From Candidatus Brocadiia bacterium (GTDB lineage: Bacteria > Planctomycetota > PUPC01 > DSUN01), in contig JADHXT010000068.1 of the NCBI GenBank assembly GCA_016782825.1, positions 1-12,433 of the forward strand: 12,433 nucleotides of DNA, given 5' to 3'. Under the pieces are notes generated by a model. That model was not told the origin of the DNA and made no database searches. It saw nothing but the letters and a program-made list of their open reading frames with translations. Made by a program: the position numbers and the translations under genes. Positions 1 to 9,348 of the stretch are shown piece by piece. The first letter of the stretch is position 1. Each line of letters begins with the position of its first letter.

Positions 1-120
1 GCGGACGATGTAGGTCTCAAACCCGGGCGTGCCGGTTTCGCGTCCGCAGCCCGCGGTGGCCACGAGGAACGCCATCGCCGCGGCGACGGGCATCGCCGCC
101 TTGTGCCAGTGCAAAGTCAT
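1..120 (-). CDS. Putative lipoprotein, N-terminal fragment (cut by window edge)
   Basis: Only the first 40 codons are present; the gene continues beyond position 1. The start at 118-120 is an ATG preceded by a full AAGGAGG Shine-Dalgarno site (126-132) at normal spacing. The peptide begins with a short n-region containing His and Lys (residues 4-7), then a hydrophobic Ala/Met/Val/Leu stretch (8-23) ending in T-A-G-C, so Cys25 is the likely lipidated residue of a signal peptidase II site. The -3 residue is Thr instead of the usual Leu, an acceptable but imperfect lipobox. It should therefore be an exported, membrane-anchored protein. Nothing in the 15 residues after the Cys identifies a family. 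It lies downstream of carB on the same strand, behind a hairpin and with a possible promoter of its own. Confidence 0.72.
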   Translation of the reverse strand, partial: MTLHWHKAAMPVAAAMAFLVATAGCGRETGTPGFETYIVR

Positions 121-159
121 GCCGGCCTCCTTACATGATGCTGGAGCCTGGGGGAACAG

Positions 160-183
160 GCGGCTGCCCTGCTGGCAGGCCGC
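160..183 (-). other. Hairpin in the leader of the lipoprotein gene
   Basis: Bases 160-168 and 174-183 form a nine-pair stem with one bulged G and a five-base loop. Read on the minus strand it would sit at the very start of the transcript if the possible -10 at 191-196 is used. It could protect the 5' end of the message or help end carB read-through. No run of T follows it, so a classical terminator is unlikely. Confidence 0.35.
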
Positions 184-190
184 GCTTCAC

Positions 191-220
191 AGTCTACCGC
201 AACGGAGCAGAGAAGGGAAA
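191..220 (-). promoter_or_regulatory. Possible promoter of the lipoprotein gene
   Basis: On the minus strand a TAGACT -10 lies at 191-196, identical to the -10 proposed for the secreted-protein gene at 7691-7696. The -35 is poor: TTTCCC at 215-220 with an 18-base spacer. The position, between the carB hairpin and the lipoprotein start, is right for a promoter, but the weak -35 keeps this uncertain. Confidence 0.3.
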
Positions 221-230
221 CCGCGATGCC

Positions 231-261
231 CTCCGAACCGCCTGCGCAAGGCCGTTCGGAG
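231..261 (-). terminator. Hairpin after carB, possible terminator
   Basis: Bases 231-238 and 254-261 are a perfect eight-base inverted repeat. After one mismatch the stem continues for three more pairs around a seven-base loop. It begins about 31 bases after the carB stop on the minus strand, where the end of the operon transcript is expected. The downstream tract is pyrimidine-rich (TTTCCCTTCTC) but not a true U run, so it may be a weak intrinsic terminator or a 3'-end stabilising hairpin. Confidence 0.5.
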
Positions 262-291
262 CGCGCGGGGCCTGTGATGGGGCGGAGCCGT

Positions 292-3561
<3,270 letters not shown>

Positions 3562-3566
3562 GGTCG

Positions 3567-3572
3567 CTCCTC
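3567..3572 (-). promoter_or_regulatory. Ribosome binding site that fixes the carB GTG start
   Basis: GAGGAG on the minus strand lies five bases before the GTG at 3559-3561. This fixes the start at a non-ATG codon beginning V-P-K-R-T-D-I-K, which is where CarB family alignments begin. Confidence 0.8.
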
Positions 3573-3578
3573 GCACGT

Positions 3579-4667
3579 TCAGGCGTGAGCCAGGTCCTGC
3601 ATGAATCCCGCCAAGAGCTTGTTCGGCTGCCCCATCTCGTCGCGGATGGGGTGGAACTGCACGCCCGCGGCGGCACCGTCTTTGCTCCGTATCCCCTCCA
3701 CGCTCCCGTCGTTGAGGTTCACGTGGGTCACTTCCACGCCGTCGGGGAGCGTCTCGCCGTCCACCGCGAAACTGTGATGCTGCACGGTGATGGCACATTC
3801 GCCGGTCGCCACGTTGCGCACGGGCTGGTTCAGGCCGTGGTGGCCGGCCGTGAGCCGCTTGATGCTACACCCCAGCGCCAGAGCCACCACCTGATGGCCG
3901 AGGCCGATGCCCAGCACGGGCACCTTGCCGATCAGCTCCCGCACGGCGGCCACGGCGTGGCTTGCCACGCGCGGGTCGCCCGGCCCTCCGGCGACGATCA
4001 CCCCGGCCGGCTCGCGTGCCAGGATACCCGCCGCCCCGGCGGAGGCAGGCGCGATCTCCACTGCGGCACCGGCCGCCGACAGGTGGGCCAGGTCGCTGCG
4101 CGCCACGCCCAGATCGAGCACCACGGCCTTCGCCACGGCCTGCATGGGTGCCGCCGGCGCAGAAGCGGCTTCGAGGCCGGCCAGGAGGTCGCCCTCGAAG
4201 GGCGAGGCGGCGGCCTTAAGCTTCCCAAGAAGGCGGTCGCCGTCGAGGTCGTCCCCCGACGCGATGATGCCGCGCTGCTCGCCGTGCTCGCGCAGATGCA
4301 CGGCCAGCGCGCGGGTGTCCACTCCGCGAATCCCCACGACGCCCTGCTCTGCCAGCAGCGGCTCGAGGGCGCCCGTCGCACGGAAGTTGCTGTAGTGAGC
4401 GCTGTAGTCGCGCACGATCACGCCGCCCGCCTGGACGCGCGACGATTCGTTGTCCTCGCCATTCACCCCGTAGCTGCCGATGATGGGGTAGGTGAGGGCG
4501 ACCAGGGTGCCGCGGTACGACGGGGAGGTGAGCACTTCCTGGTAGCCCACCACCCCCGTGTAGAACACGGCTTCGCCGACGGCCTCGCCTCGCGCGCCGA
4601 AGGGGAGACCGTCGAACCGCGTTCCGTCCTCCAGCAACAGCACCGCGCGTGGAGATGTCATGGCCAT
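3579..4667 (-). CDS. carA: CPSase small subunit with degenerate glutaminase site
   Basis: CarA normally hydrolyses glutamine and passes ammonia through a tunnel to CarB. The 362-residue product has the family architecture: an N-terminal CarB-contacting domain (GEAVFYTGVVGYQEVLTSP, TYPIIGSYGVN, GIRGVDTRAL) and a C-terminal class I GATase fold from about residue 185 (GGPGDP, then LGIGLGHQ). Key residues are missing at a constant offset of 14 from E. coli. Cys269 is Gly255 (codon GGC, 3903-3905), Glu355 is Ile341 (ATC, 3645-3647) and Asn311 is His297. His353 is kept as His339, Gln273 as Gln259, and the SPGP after the triad is gone. The reading frame is intact, so this is not a pseudogene. Glutaminase activity should be absent, as in ammonia-dependent vertebrate CPS1, which lacks the same Cys. 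The ATG at 4667 has a GGGAG site; an ATG two codons later is possible. It begins 21 bases after the GuaA-like gene. Confidence 0.93.
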   Translation of the reverse strand: MAMTSPRAVLLLEDGTRFDGLPFGARGEAVGEAVFYTGVVGYQEVLTSPSYRGTLVALTYPIIGSYGVNGEDNESSRVQAGGVIVRDYSAHYSNFRATGALEPLLAEQGVVGIRGVDTRALAVHLREHGEQRGIIASGDDLDGDRLLGKLKAAASPFEGDLLAGLEAASAPAAPMQAVAKAVVLDLGVARSDLAHLSAAGAAVEIAPASAGAAGILAREPAGVIVAGGPGDPRVASHAVAAVRELIGKVPVLGIGLGHQVVALALGCSIKRLTAGHHGLNQPVRNVATGECAITVQHHSFAVDGETLPDGVEVTHVNLNDGSVEGIRSKDGAAAGVQFHPIRDEMGQPNKLLAGFMQDLAHA

Positions 4668-4688
4668 CTTGCTCCCTCGGAGTGGGTG

Positions 4689-5624
4689 TCAGATGTACTC
4701 GATGGTGCTCGGCGGCTTCGGGGTCAGGTCGAGGAGCACCTTCGTCACCGTGGGGCAGGCATCGAGGATGCGGTCGCGGATTCGCTCGAGCACGGGCCAG
4801 GCCACCTGGGTCGCTGTGGCGGTCATGGCGTCCTCGGACTGCACGCTGCGGAACACCACGATGTCGCCGAAGGCGCGCTTCCCGTTCTTCCGCAGGCCGG
4901 TGGCCTTGTCCGCGAGCAGCACGCCGAAGGCCTGGAAGGGCTTGTACTTCACCGTTTCCTCTTCGGCGATCTTGCAGGCGCGGCGCACGATCTCGATGCG
5001 CTTGGGGGTCACCTCGCCCACGCAGCGCGTGGCCAGGCCAGGCCCGGGGAACGGCATGCGTTCGCTGAATGCCTTGGGCATCCCCAGCCCGCGCGCCACC
5101 CTGCGCACGTCGGGCTTGAAGAGGGTCCTGATCGGCTCGAGAGCCCGGAACCCGTAGCCCTTCTTCGTGTCGATGCCGATCTGCTCGAGCACGTTGTGCT
5201 GCGTCTTCACGCCGCCCTTGGTCTCGATGACGTCGGCGGCGATGGTGCCCTGAAGGAGGTACTGCGCCCCGGAAGCCTTCACGGCCTCGCCGAGCACCTT
5301 GTAGAAGGTGTCGCGGAAGGCCTTGCGTTTCTCTTCGGGGTCCGTGATGCCGGCCAATGCCTCGAAGAAGCGCTTCGCCACCTTCAGCACCTTCACCTTG
5401 ATGCCCATGGCCGCGAAGGCGTCCTTCACTTCCTTTGGCTCGCCCTGCCGCATCAGGCCGTCGTCGATGAAGATGACCTTGAGCCGGCTGCCGATCGCCT
5501 TGTGGCCGAGCACGGTCACCACCGCGCTATCCACACCACCCGACAGCGCGCTGATCGCCGCCCCATCGCCCACGGCCTCGCGAATCTCGGCCACGGCGGC
5601 CTTCACAAACTGGCTCGGCTTCAC
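4689..5624 (-). CDS. GuaA-like ATP-pyrophosphatase, no glutaminase domain
   Basis: The 311-residue product matches the C-terminal part of GMP synthase, which adenylates XMP and aminates it to GMP with ammonia. It has the PP-loop SGGVDS (28-33), FIDDGLMR, the DPEEKRK region, QGTIAADVIE, MPFPGPGL, GEVTP, the D-A-MTA motif, and a KPPSTIE C-terminus that in GuaA contacts XMP. There is no N-terminal GATase, so it resembles archaeal GuaAb (GMP synthase subunit B). One departure is that the GuaA motif HHNVGGLP reads QHNVLEQIG. This recalls stand-alone GuaA-like proteins sometimes annotated as 'ExsB family', whose substrate may differ, so the gene name is left blank. I chose the GTG at 5622-5624 because an AAAGGAG site lies six bases upstream and family members begin there; an upstream GTG at 5654 has no such site. 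It is first in the operon with carA and carB. Confidence 0.85.
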   Translation of the reverse strand: MKPSQFVKAAVAEIREAVGDGAAISALSGGVDSAVVTVLGHKAIGSRLKVIFIDDGLMRQGEPKEVKDAFAAMGIKVKVLKVAKRFFEALAGITDPEEKRKAFRDTFYKVLGEAVKASGAQYLLQGTIAADVIETKGGVKTQHNVLEQIGIDTKKGYGFRALEPIRTLFKPDVRRVARGLGMPKAFSERMPFPGPGLATRCVGEVTPKRIEIVRRACKIAEEETVKYKPFQAFGVLLADKATGLRKNGKRAFGDIVVFRSVQSEDAMTATATQVAWPVLERIRDRILDACPTVTKVLLDLTPKPPSTIEYI

Positions 5625-5630
5625 TTGCCT

Positions 5631-5637
5631 CTCCTTT
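5631..5637 (-). promoter_or_regulatory. Ribosome binding site that fixes the GuaA-like gene start
   Basis: AAAGGAG on the minus strand is six bases before the GTG at 5622-5624. It lies inside the longer open frame that could start at 5654, so it argues for the shorter protein. Confidence 0.75.
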
Positions 5638-5680
5638 CCTACCTTCTCGGGCACGGGTTGCTCGGCACACGTTGCCGCTT

Positions 5681-5709
5681 ATCGTAGCGTCCAGCCCGAT
5701 GAGGGTCAA
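5681..5709 (-). promoter_or_regulatory. Promoter of the guaA-like/carA/carB operon
   Basis: On the minus strand a TTGACC -35 (5704-5709), a 17-base spacer and a TACGAT -10 (5681-5686) form a good sigma-70-type promoter. Transcription would begin near 5674, leaving a leader of about 50 bases before the GTG. That is too short for a typical purine riboswitch or a PyrR-type attenuator, and I see neither. Confidence 0.68.
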
Positions 5710-5767
5710 GCGAGGAAACGGAAACCGGCATCCCTGCCAGGCTCCCATCCGCCTGCAAATTGTCTTA

Positions 5768-5784
5768 CGGCCCGAAATGGGCCG
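5768..5784. promoter_or_regulatory. Palindrome between divergent promoters
   Basis: A perfect six-base inverted repeat (CGGCCC / GGGCCG) with a five-base centre lies between the two divergent promoters, 12 bases before the -35 of the DUF1846 gene. The site could bind a dimeric regulator acting on that gene or both. In GC-rich DNA a repeat this short can also occur by chance. Confidence 0.3.
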
Positions 5785-5796
5785 CCCGAGGGTCGC

Positions 5797-5825
5797 TTGA
5801 CGCATCGCCGCGAACGCGGTACCAT
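5797..5825 (+). promoter_or_regulatory. Promoter of the DUF1846 gene
   Basis: TTGACG (5797-5802), 17 bases, then TACCAT (5820-5825) gives a strong sigma-70-type promoter. The expected start point is near 5832, leaving a leader of roughly 75 bases with only a short five-pair hairpin in it. It is divergent from the operon promoter at 5681-5709; the two -35 boxes are about 90 bases apart. Confidence 0.68.
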
Positions 5826-5895
5826 TCGTTGCCGGTTCCGCGCAGTGCCCACGGCAGCCCTGCCGAGCTTACCGGCCCACACTCGACCGATTGAT

Positions 5896-5899
5896 GGAG
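5896..5899 (+). promoter_or_regulatory. Ribosome binding site that picks the DUF1846 start
   Basis: GGAG sits six bases before the ATG at 5906. The competing TTG (5891) and ATG (5894) lie at or just before this site and have no Shine-Dalgarno sequence of their own, so 5906 is preferred. Confidence 0.65.
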
Positions 5900-5905
5900 A
5901 AACCC

Positions 5906-7471
5906 ATGGCAGACGGCACCGAAGCCGCGCTCACCGCATCGAGCACGCCGCCCACAACCAAGCCCGTCGGCTTCGACAGCGACCGCTACCTGGGCGAGCA
6001 AACCGCTGCCATCCTCAAGCGCGTCGAGCGCTTCGGCAACAAGCTCTACCTCGAATTCGGCGGCAAGCTGCTCTTCGACTACCACGCGGCCCGAGTCCTC
6101 CCCGGCTTCGACCCCAATGTCAAGATGCGTCTGCTCCAGCAGCTCGCCGACCAGGCCGAGCTCATCCTCTGCATCCACGCCGGCGATATCGAGCGCAAGA
6201 AGCTGCGAGCCGACTTCGGCATCACCTACGACGTGGACGCCCTGAAGCTCATCGACGACGTGCGCGACTGGGGCATCGAGGTGCTCGCCGTGGTCATCAC
6301 CCGCTACGACGAGCAGCCCGCCGCCCGCCTGTTCAAGAACAAGCTCGAGCGCCGCGGCGTGCGCGTCTACACCCACCGAGCCACCAAGGGCTACCCCGTC
6401 GACGTCGACCTCATCGTCAGCGACCAGGGCTACGGCGCCAACGAGCGCATCGAGACCACCCGCCCCCTCGTGGTCGTCACAGGCCCCGGCCCCGGCAGCG
6501 GCAAGCTGGCCACCTGCCTCTCCCAGCTCTACCACGACCACAAGGCCGGCGTCCACGCCGGCTACGCCAAGTTCGAAACCTTTCCCATCTGGAACCTCCC
6601 CCTCCAGCACCCCGTCAACGTCGCCTACGAAGCCGCCACCGCCGACCTCGGCGACGTGAACCTCATCGACCCGTACCACCTCGAGACCTACGGCGCCCCC
6701 GCCATCAACTACAACCGCGACGTCGAGGCCTTCCCCCTCCTCCGCCGCATCCTCGAACGCATCACCGGCCAGCGCGCCGTCTACCAGTCGCCCACCGACA
6801 TGGGCGTCAACCGCGCCGGCTTCGCCATCAGCGACGACGCCGTGTGCCGCGAGGCCGCCCGCCAGGAAGTCATCCGCCGCTACTTCCGCTACGCCTGCGA
6901 ATACGCCATGGGCTTCTCCGACCGCGAAACCATCGAGCGCGTGAAACTCCTCATGGAAGCCCTCGGCGTGGGCCTCCTCTCGCGCCGAGTCGTGCAGCCC
7001 GCCCGCGATGCTGTCGTCGAAGCGCAGGAGCACGGAAAGGGCAACCAGAGCATCTACTGTGGAGCCGCCATCGAGCTCCAGGACGGCACGATCGTCACTG
7101 GGAAAAACTCCCCCCTCATGCACGCCACCTCGAGCCTCATCCTCAACGCCATCAAGACACTGGCCTGCATCCCCGACGAGATTCACCTGCTGTCCCCCCA
7201 CATCCTTCAGTCCATCGGCAGCCTGAAGAACGACATCCTCAACACCCGCAGCATGAGCCTCGACCTCGATGAGGCCCTCATCGCCCTCAGCGTGAGCGCC
7301 GCCACCAACCCCACGGCCCAGGCCGCCATGGGCAAGCTCAATGACCTCGCCGGCTGCGACGTCCACCTCAGCCACATCCCCAGCCCCGGCGACGAGGCCG
7401 GCCTCAAGCGACTCGGCGTCCACCTCACCAGCGAGCCCAACTTCTCCTCGAAGAACCTCTTCCAGGCCTGA
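5906..7471 (+). CDS. DUF1846 (UPF0371) family protein
   Basis: The 521-residue product matches the DUF1846 family across its length. Recognisable family segments are KLYLEFGGKLLFDYHAARVL near the N-terminus, AGDIERKKLRADFGITYD, ITRYDEQPAA, KLERRGVRVYTHRATKGYP, then FETFPIWNLPLQHPVNVAYE, YNRDVEAFP and YQSPTDMGVNRAGF. A glycine-rich GPGPGSGKLAT stretch (193-203) resembles a P-loop but has Leu where Walker A has Ser/Thr. The family's biochemical role is, as far as I know, unsettled, and no reaction is assigned here. Compared with relatives that begin close to GFDSEKYL, this protein has about 20 extra Ala/Thr/Pro-rich residues at its start. No signal peptide or membrane segment is seen, so it should be cytoplasmic. 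It is divergent from the guaA-like/carAB operon and has its own promoter. Confidence 0.92.
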   Translation: MADGTEAALTASSTPPTTKPVGFDSDRYLGEQTAAILKRVERFGNKLYLEFGGKLLFDYHAARVLPGFDPNVKMRLLQQLADQAELILCIHAGDIERKKLRADFGITYDVDALKLIDDVRDWGIEVLAVVITRYDEQPAARLFKNKLERRGVRVYTHRATKGYPVDVDLIVSDQGYGANERIETTRPLVVVTGPGPGSGKLATCLSQLYHDHKAGVHAGYAKFETFPIWNLPLQHPVNVAYEAATADLGDVNLIDPYHLETYGAPAINYNRDVEAFPLLRRILERITGQRAVYQSPTDMGVNRAGFAISDDAVCREAARQEVIRRYFRYACEYAMGFSDRETIERVKLLMEALGVGLLSRRVVQPARDAVVEAQEHGKGNQSIYCGAAIELQDGTIVTGKNSPLMHATSSLILNAIKTLACIPDEIHLLSPHILQSIGSLKNDILNTRSMSLDLDEALIALSVSAATNPTAQAAMGKLNDLAGCDVHLSHIPSPGDEAGLKRLGVHLTSEPNFSSKNLFQA

Positions 7472-7497
7472 CGCACCCCCGCCCGCTCAGACCGTCA

Positions 7498-7531
7498 GGA
7501 CACCGCGCGCCCCCCGGCCTGGGCGGTGTCC
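7498..7531 (+). terminator. Hairpin after the DUF1846 gene, possible terminator
   Basis: A perfect nine-base inverted repeat (7498-7506 and 7523-7531) with a 16-base GC-rich centre begins 26 bases after the DUF1846 stop. The position fits a transcript end. No T run follows, so termination may need Rho or may be inefficient. Confidence 0.45.
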
Positions 7532-7624
7532 ACACGCCGCGTTCTGGCTGACAGGTGATCGCTGACGGCTCGGAGAAGGTCCACGAAGGAAGCCGAGGGC
7601 GCGCCAGACGAAGTGGCCGGCAAT

Positions 7625-7669
7625 AAAGTGCCCTCGAATTCCCGAGACTGCCGAACTCGGGAAGCACTT
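7625..7669. repeat. Compound inverted repeat upstream of the secreted-protein gene
   Basis: An inner perfect eight-base repeat (TTCCCGAG 7639-7646, CTCGGGAA 7656-7663) has a nine-base loop. It is flanked by a second perfect six-base repeat (AAGTGC, about 7626-7631, and GCACTT 7664-7669), with a seven-base bulge on one side only. The right arm runs into the -35 box at 7668. It could be an operator, a terminator for upstream transcripts, or a copy of a dispersed repeat. The rest of the 270-base gap (7472-7741) holds no gene I can support. Confidence 0.5.
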
Positions 7670-7696
7670 GCGGCGGCTTTGCGGGGGCCGTAGACT
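7668..7696 (+). promoter_or_regulatory. Promoter of the secreted-protein gene
   Basis: TTGCGG (7668-7673), 17 bases, then TAGACT (7691-7696). The match to consensus is fair, and the spacing equals that of the other promoters in the window. The inverted repeat at 7625-7669 overlaps the -35 box, so the two may be functionally linked. Confidence 0.5.
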
Positions 7697-7741
7697 GTTG
7701 GCCAGAGACCAGAGGGGGATTCCTCGGAAGGAGATGCAGCC

Positions 7742-9058
7742 ATGGCCAGGCCAACTGTCGTTACGCGTGCTCCACTGCCGATGGTCGTAGCCCGCCCCCA
7801 CGCACGGAACCGCGTGTGTCTGCCTGTGGCAGGCGGCATTGCCGCGCTGCTGCTTGTCGTCTTGGCAATGGGGATGGCAACCGCCGCCGAATCGGGCGCG
7901 ACGCCGCAAGAGCTTCCGCTTCTGCGCGTGAAGGACTTCAGGTATGTGGGGGCCTTCCGGTTGCCGTCGCGAAAGTACGGCTCGTCGGATCTCAACTTCT
8001 CGGAGGGTCCGATCGCCCTGAATCCCGACAGGAAGTCCCTGTTCATCGTGGGACACTCGCATCAGCAGGCGATCGCAGAGTTCGCAATCCCCGCACTGGT
8101 CGCCAGTATGGTCCTCACCGAATTGAACATGGCCGCTGATCCCATTCAGTCCTTCGCCCCCATCTTGAATCGCGCCTCCGGGGGTAACCCCGAGGGCAAC
8201 AATCGTGTTGGCGGCATGCTGTGTGTTTCCGGACCCGGCGGCCCCGAGCTTCTCGTCAACGCCTACGAGTATTACGATGCCCCGGGCGACAACAGGCTGT
8301 CGATGCTCGTCGTCCGCAACGCAAACAACCTGGCGAAGTCCGACGTCGACGGGTACCTCGAGGTGCAGGGCCGACCCGGGCACACGGCCGGTTGGATGTC
8401 ACCCATCCCTGGCTCGTGGCGATCCGTCCTCGGCGGCGACTTCCTCTTGGGCAATTCCAGCGGCATCCCGATCATATCGCGTACTTCTGTCGGACCATCG
8501 GCGTTCGTCTTCAATCCGCTGGACGTCGTCGGCAAGAAGTCGGTACCCACGCCCATTGCCACCACCAGGCTACTTGATTTCAGTCTCGCCCATCGGCTGC
8601 ACGAGGACCTTTCCAACAAGTCGCGCCAGAACGACCTCTGGAATCATCTTTCGCGAGCCGTTTACGGGATCATCGTGCCCGGAACGCGCACCTACGCGAC
8701 CTTCGGCCATTCCGGCGGCAACGAGAGCGGTGTCGGCTACAAGATCGTGCAGGACAACGGCAGAAGAACCGGTGGGTACAGTTCCTTCGCGGTCAAAGAC
8801 AACTACCACTACTACTGGCTTTGGGACGTCAACGATCTCGCTCGCGTCAAGGCGGGCGAGATGAAGCCCCACGACGTGCGGCCCTACGAGCACGGGGTTT
8901 TCCGAACACCCTTCGCAAGCTCATCGCACCAACTCGGCGGCGGTGCGTTCGACCCATCGACAGGCCGAATCTACCTGACCGCGCAAGCCGCCGACCGCGG
9001 ACAAGGCAGGTACAGCAACCCGCCGGTCGTGATGGCCTACGAAGCATCCGCCAAGTAG
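7742..9058 (+). CDS. Secreted protein of unknown function
   Basis: The 438-residue product starts at an ATG with an AAGGAG site eight bases upstream (7728-7733). An Arg-rich n-region of about 25 residues is followed by a hydrophobic segment (about 26-47) and an A-T-A-A cleavage region, so export by the Sec route is likely; an uncleaved anchor is possible. The mature part begins with a F-R-Y-V-G-A-F-R-L-P motif, then SLFIVGHSHQQAIAEFAIP, YATFGHSGGNESGVGYKI, a YYWLWDVNDLARV segment and a final GGGAFDPSTGRIYLTAQAAD. Repeated short Asp/Gly-containing beta-strand-like units suggest a beta-propeller-like fold; this is inference. I recall similar uncharacterised secreted proteins from Planctomycetota and related bacteria but cannot name a domain. 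Third codon positions look less GC-rich than in the flanking genes, which could mean a different origin. No catalytic motif is evident. Confidence 0.82.
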   Translation: MARPTVVTRAPLPMVVARPHARNRVCLPVAGGIAALLLVVLAMGMATAAESGATPQELPLLRVKDFRYVGAFRLPSRKYGSSDLNFSEGPIALNPDRKSLFIVGHSHQQAIAEFAIPALVASMVLTELNMAADPIQSFAPILNRASGGNPEGNNRVGGMLCVSGPGGPELLVNAYEYYDAPGDNRLSMLVVRNANNLAKSDVDGYLEVQGRPGHTAGWMSPIPGSWRSVLGGDFLLGNSSGIPIISRTSVGPSAFVFNPLDVVGKKSVPTPIATTRLLDFSLAHRLHEDLSNKSRQNDLWNHLSRAVYGIIVPGTRTYATFGHSGGNESGVGYKIVQDNGRRTGGYSSFAVKDNYHYYWLWDVNDLARVKAGEMKPHDVRPYEHGVFRTPFASSSHQLGGGAFDPSTGRIYLTAQAADRGQGRYSNPPVVMAYEASAK

Positions 9059-9095
9059 AGCGCGTGAGGGATAAGCCGGGTGACCCTGGAAGTCC

Positions 9096-9117
9096 TGGTG
9101 CGGCACCCCGGGCACCA
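9096..9117 (+). terminator. Weak hairpin after the secreted-protein gene
   Basis: A six-base inverted repeat (TGGTGC / GCACCA) with a ten-base loop starts 37 bases after the stop codon. There is no T tract, so it is only a weak terminator candidate. The rest of the 290-base gap up to 9348 contains the promoter at 9270-9298 and no gene I can support. Confidence 0.25.
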
Positions 9118-9269
9118 CCACACGGGCGAGTCTTAGCATGACGCCAGCATAGCGGCTCCCGTCCGCCGAATCAATGATTATGTTGGGTGCCCGTGGGATT
9201 CGTCCCTGGAACTGCCGACTACGGCGCCTGCCAACCCTTGCCGAGCGATCGAGGGCGGGCTGGGGTGCA

Positions 9270-9298
9270 TTGACTCCGCGCACGGGTTGCGCTAGCAT
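9270..9298 (+). promoter_or_regulatory. Promoter of the RACo-like gene
   Basis: TTGACT (9270-9275), 17 bases, then TAGCAT (9293-9298). The expected start point is near 9305, leaving a leader of about 45 bases. This is a clear sigma-70-type promoter in an otherwise featureless gap. Confidence 0.65.
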
Positions 9299-9348
9299 CC
9301 ACGCACAATCTGTTCGTCCCCACTCAAGCCATAGGGAAGCTCCGCACG

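Noticed and set aside
3562..3798. Upstream extension of the carB frame
   Set aside because: It overlaps the end of carA, its translation has no CarB similarity, and the GTG at 3559-3561 has a strong ribosome binding site.
3867..3869. Cys267 of CarA as a substitute nucleophile
   Set aside because: It is 12 residues past the nucleophile elbow (G-I-x-L-G-H-Q), in a segment that follows it in the fold, so it is not positioned to replace the lost cysteine.
3579..4667. carA as a pseudogene
   Set aside because: The frame is full length, the CarB-contacting domain and fold motifs are intact, and it sits in a tight operon with an apparently normal carB.
5625..5680. A purine riboswitch or PyrR-type attenuator in front of the operon
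   Set aside because: The leader predicted from the promoter is only about 50 bases and shows no conserved riboswitch core or terminator/antiterminator pair.
7495..8383. Minus-strand open frames across the 7472-7741 gap and the secreted-protein gene
   Set aside because: They run antisense to a gene with a good ribosome binding site and signal peptide, and I recognise no motif in their translations.
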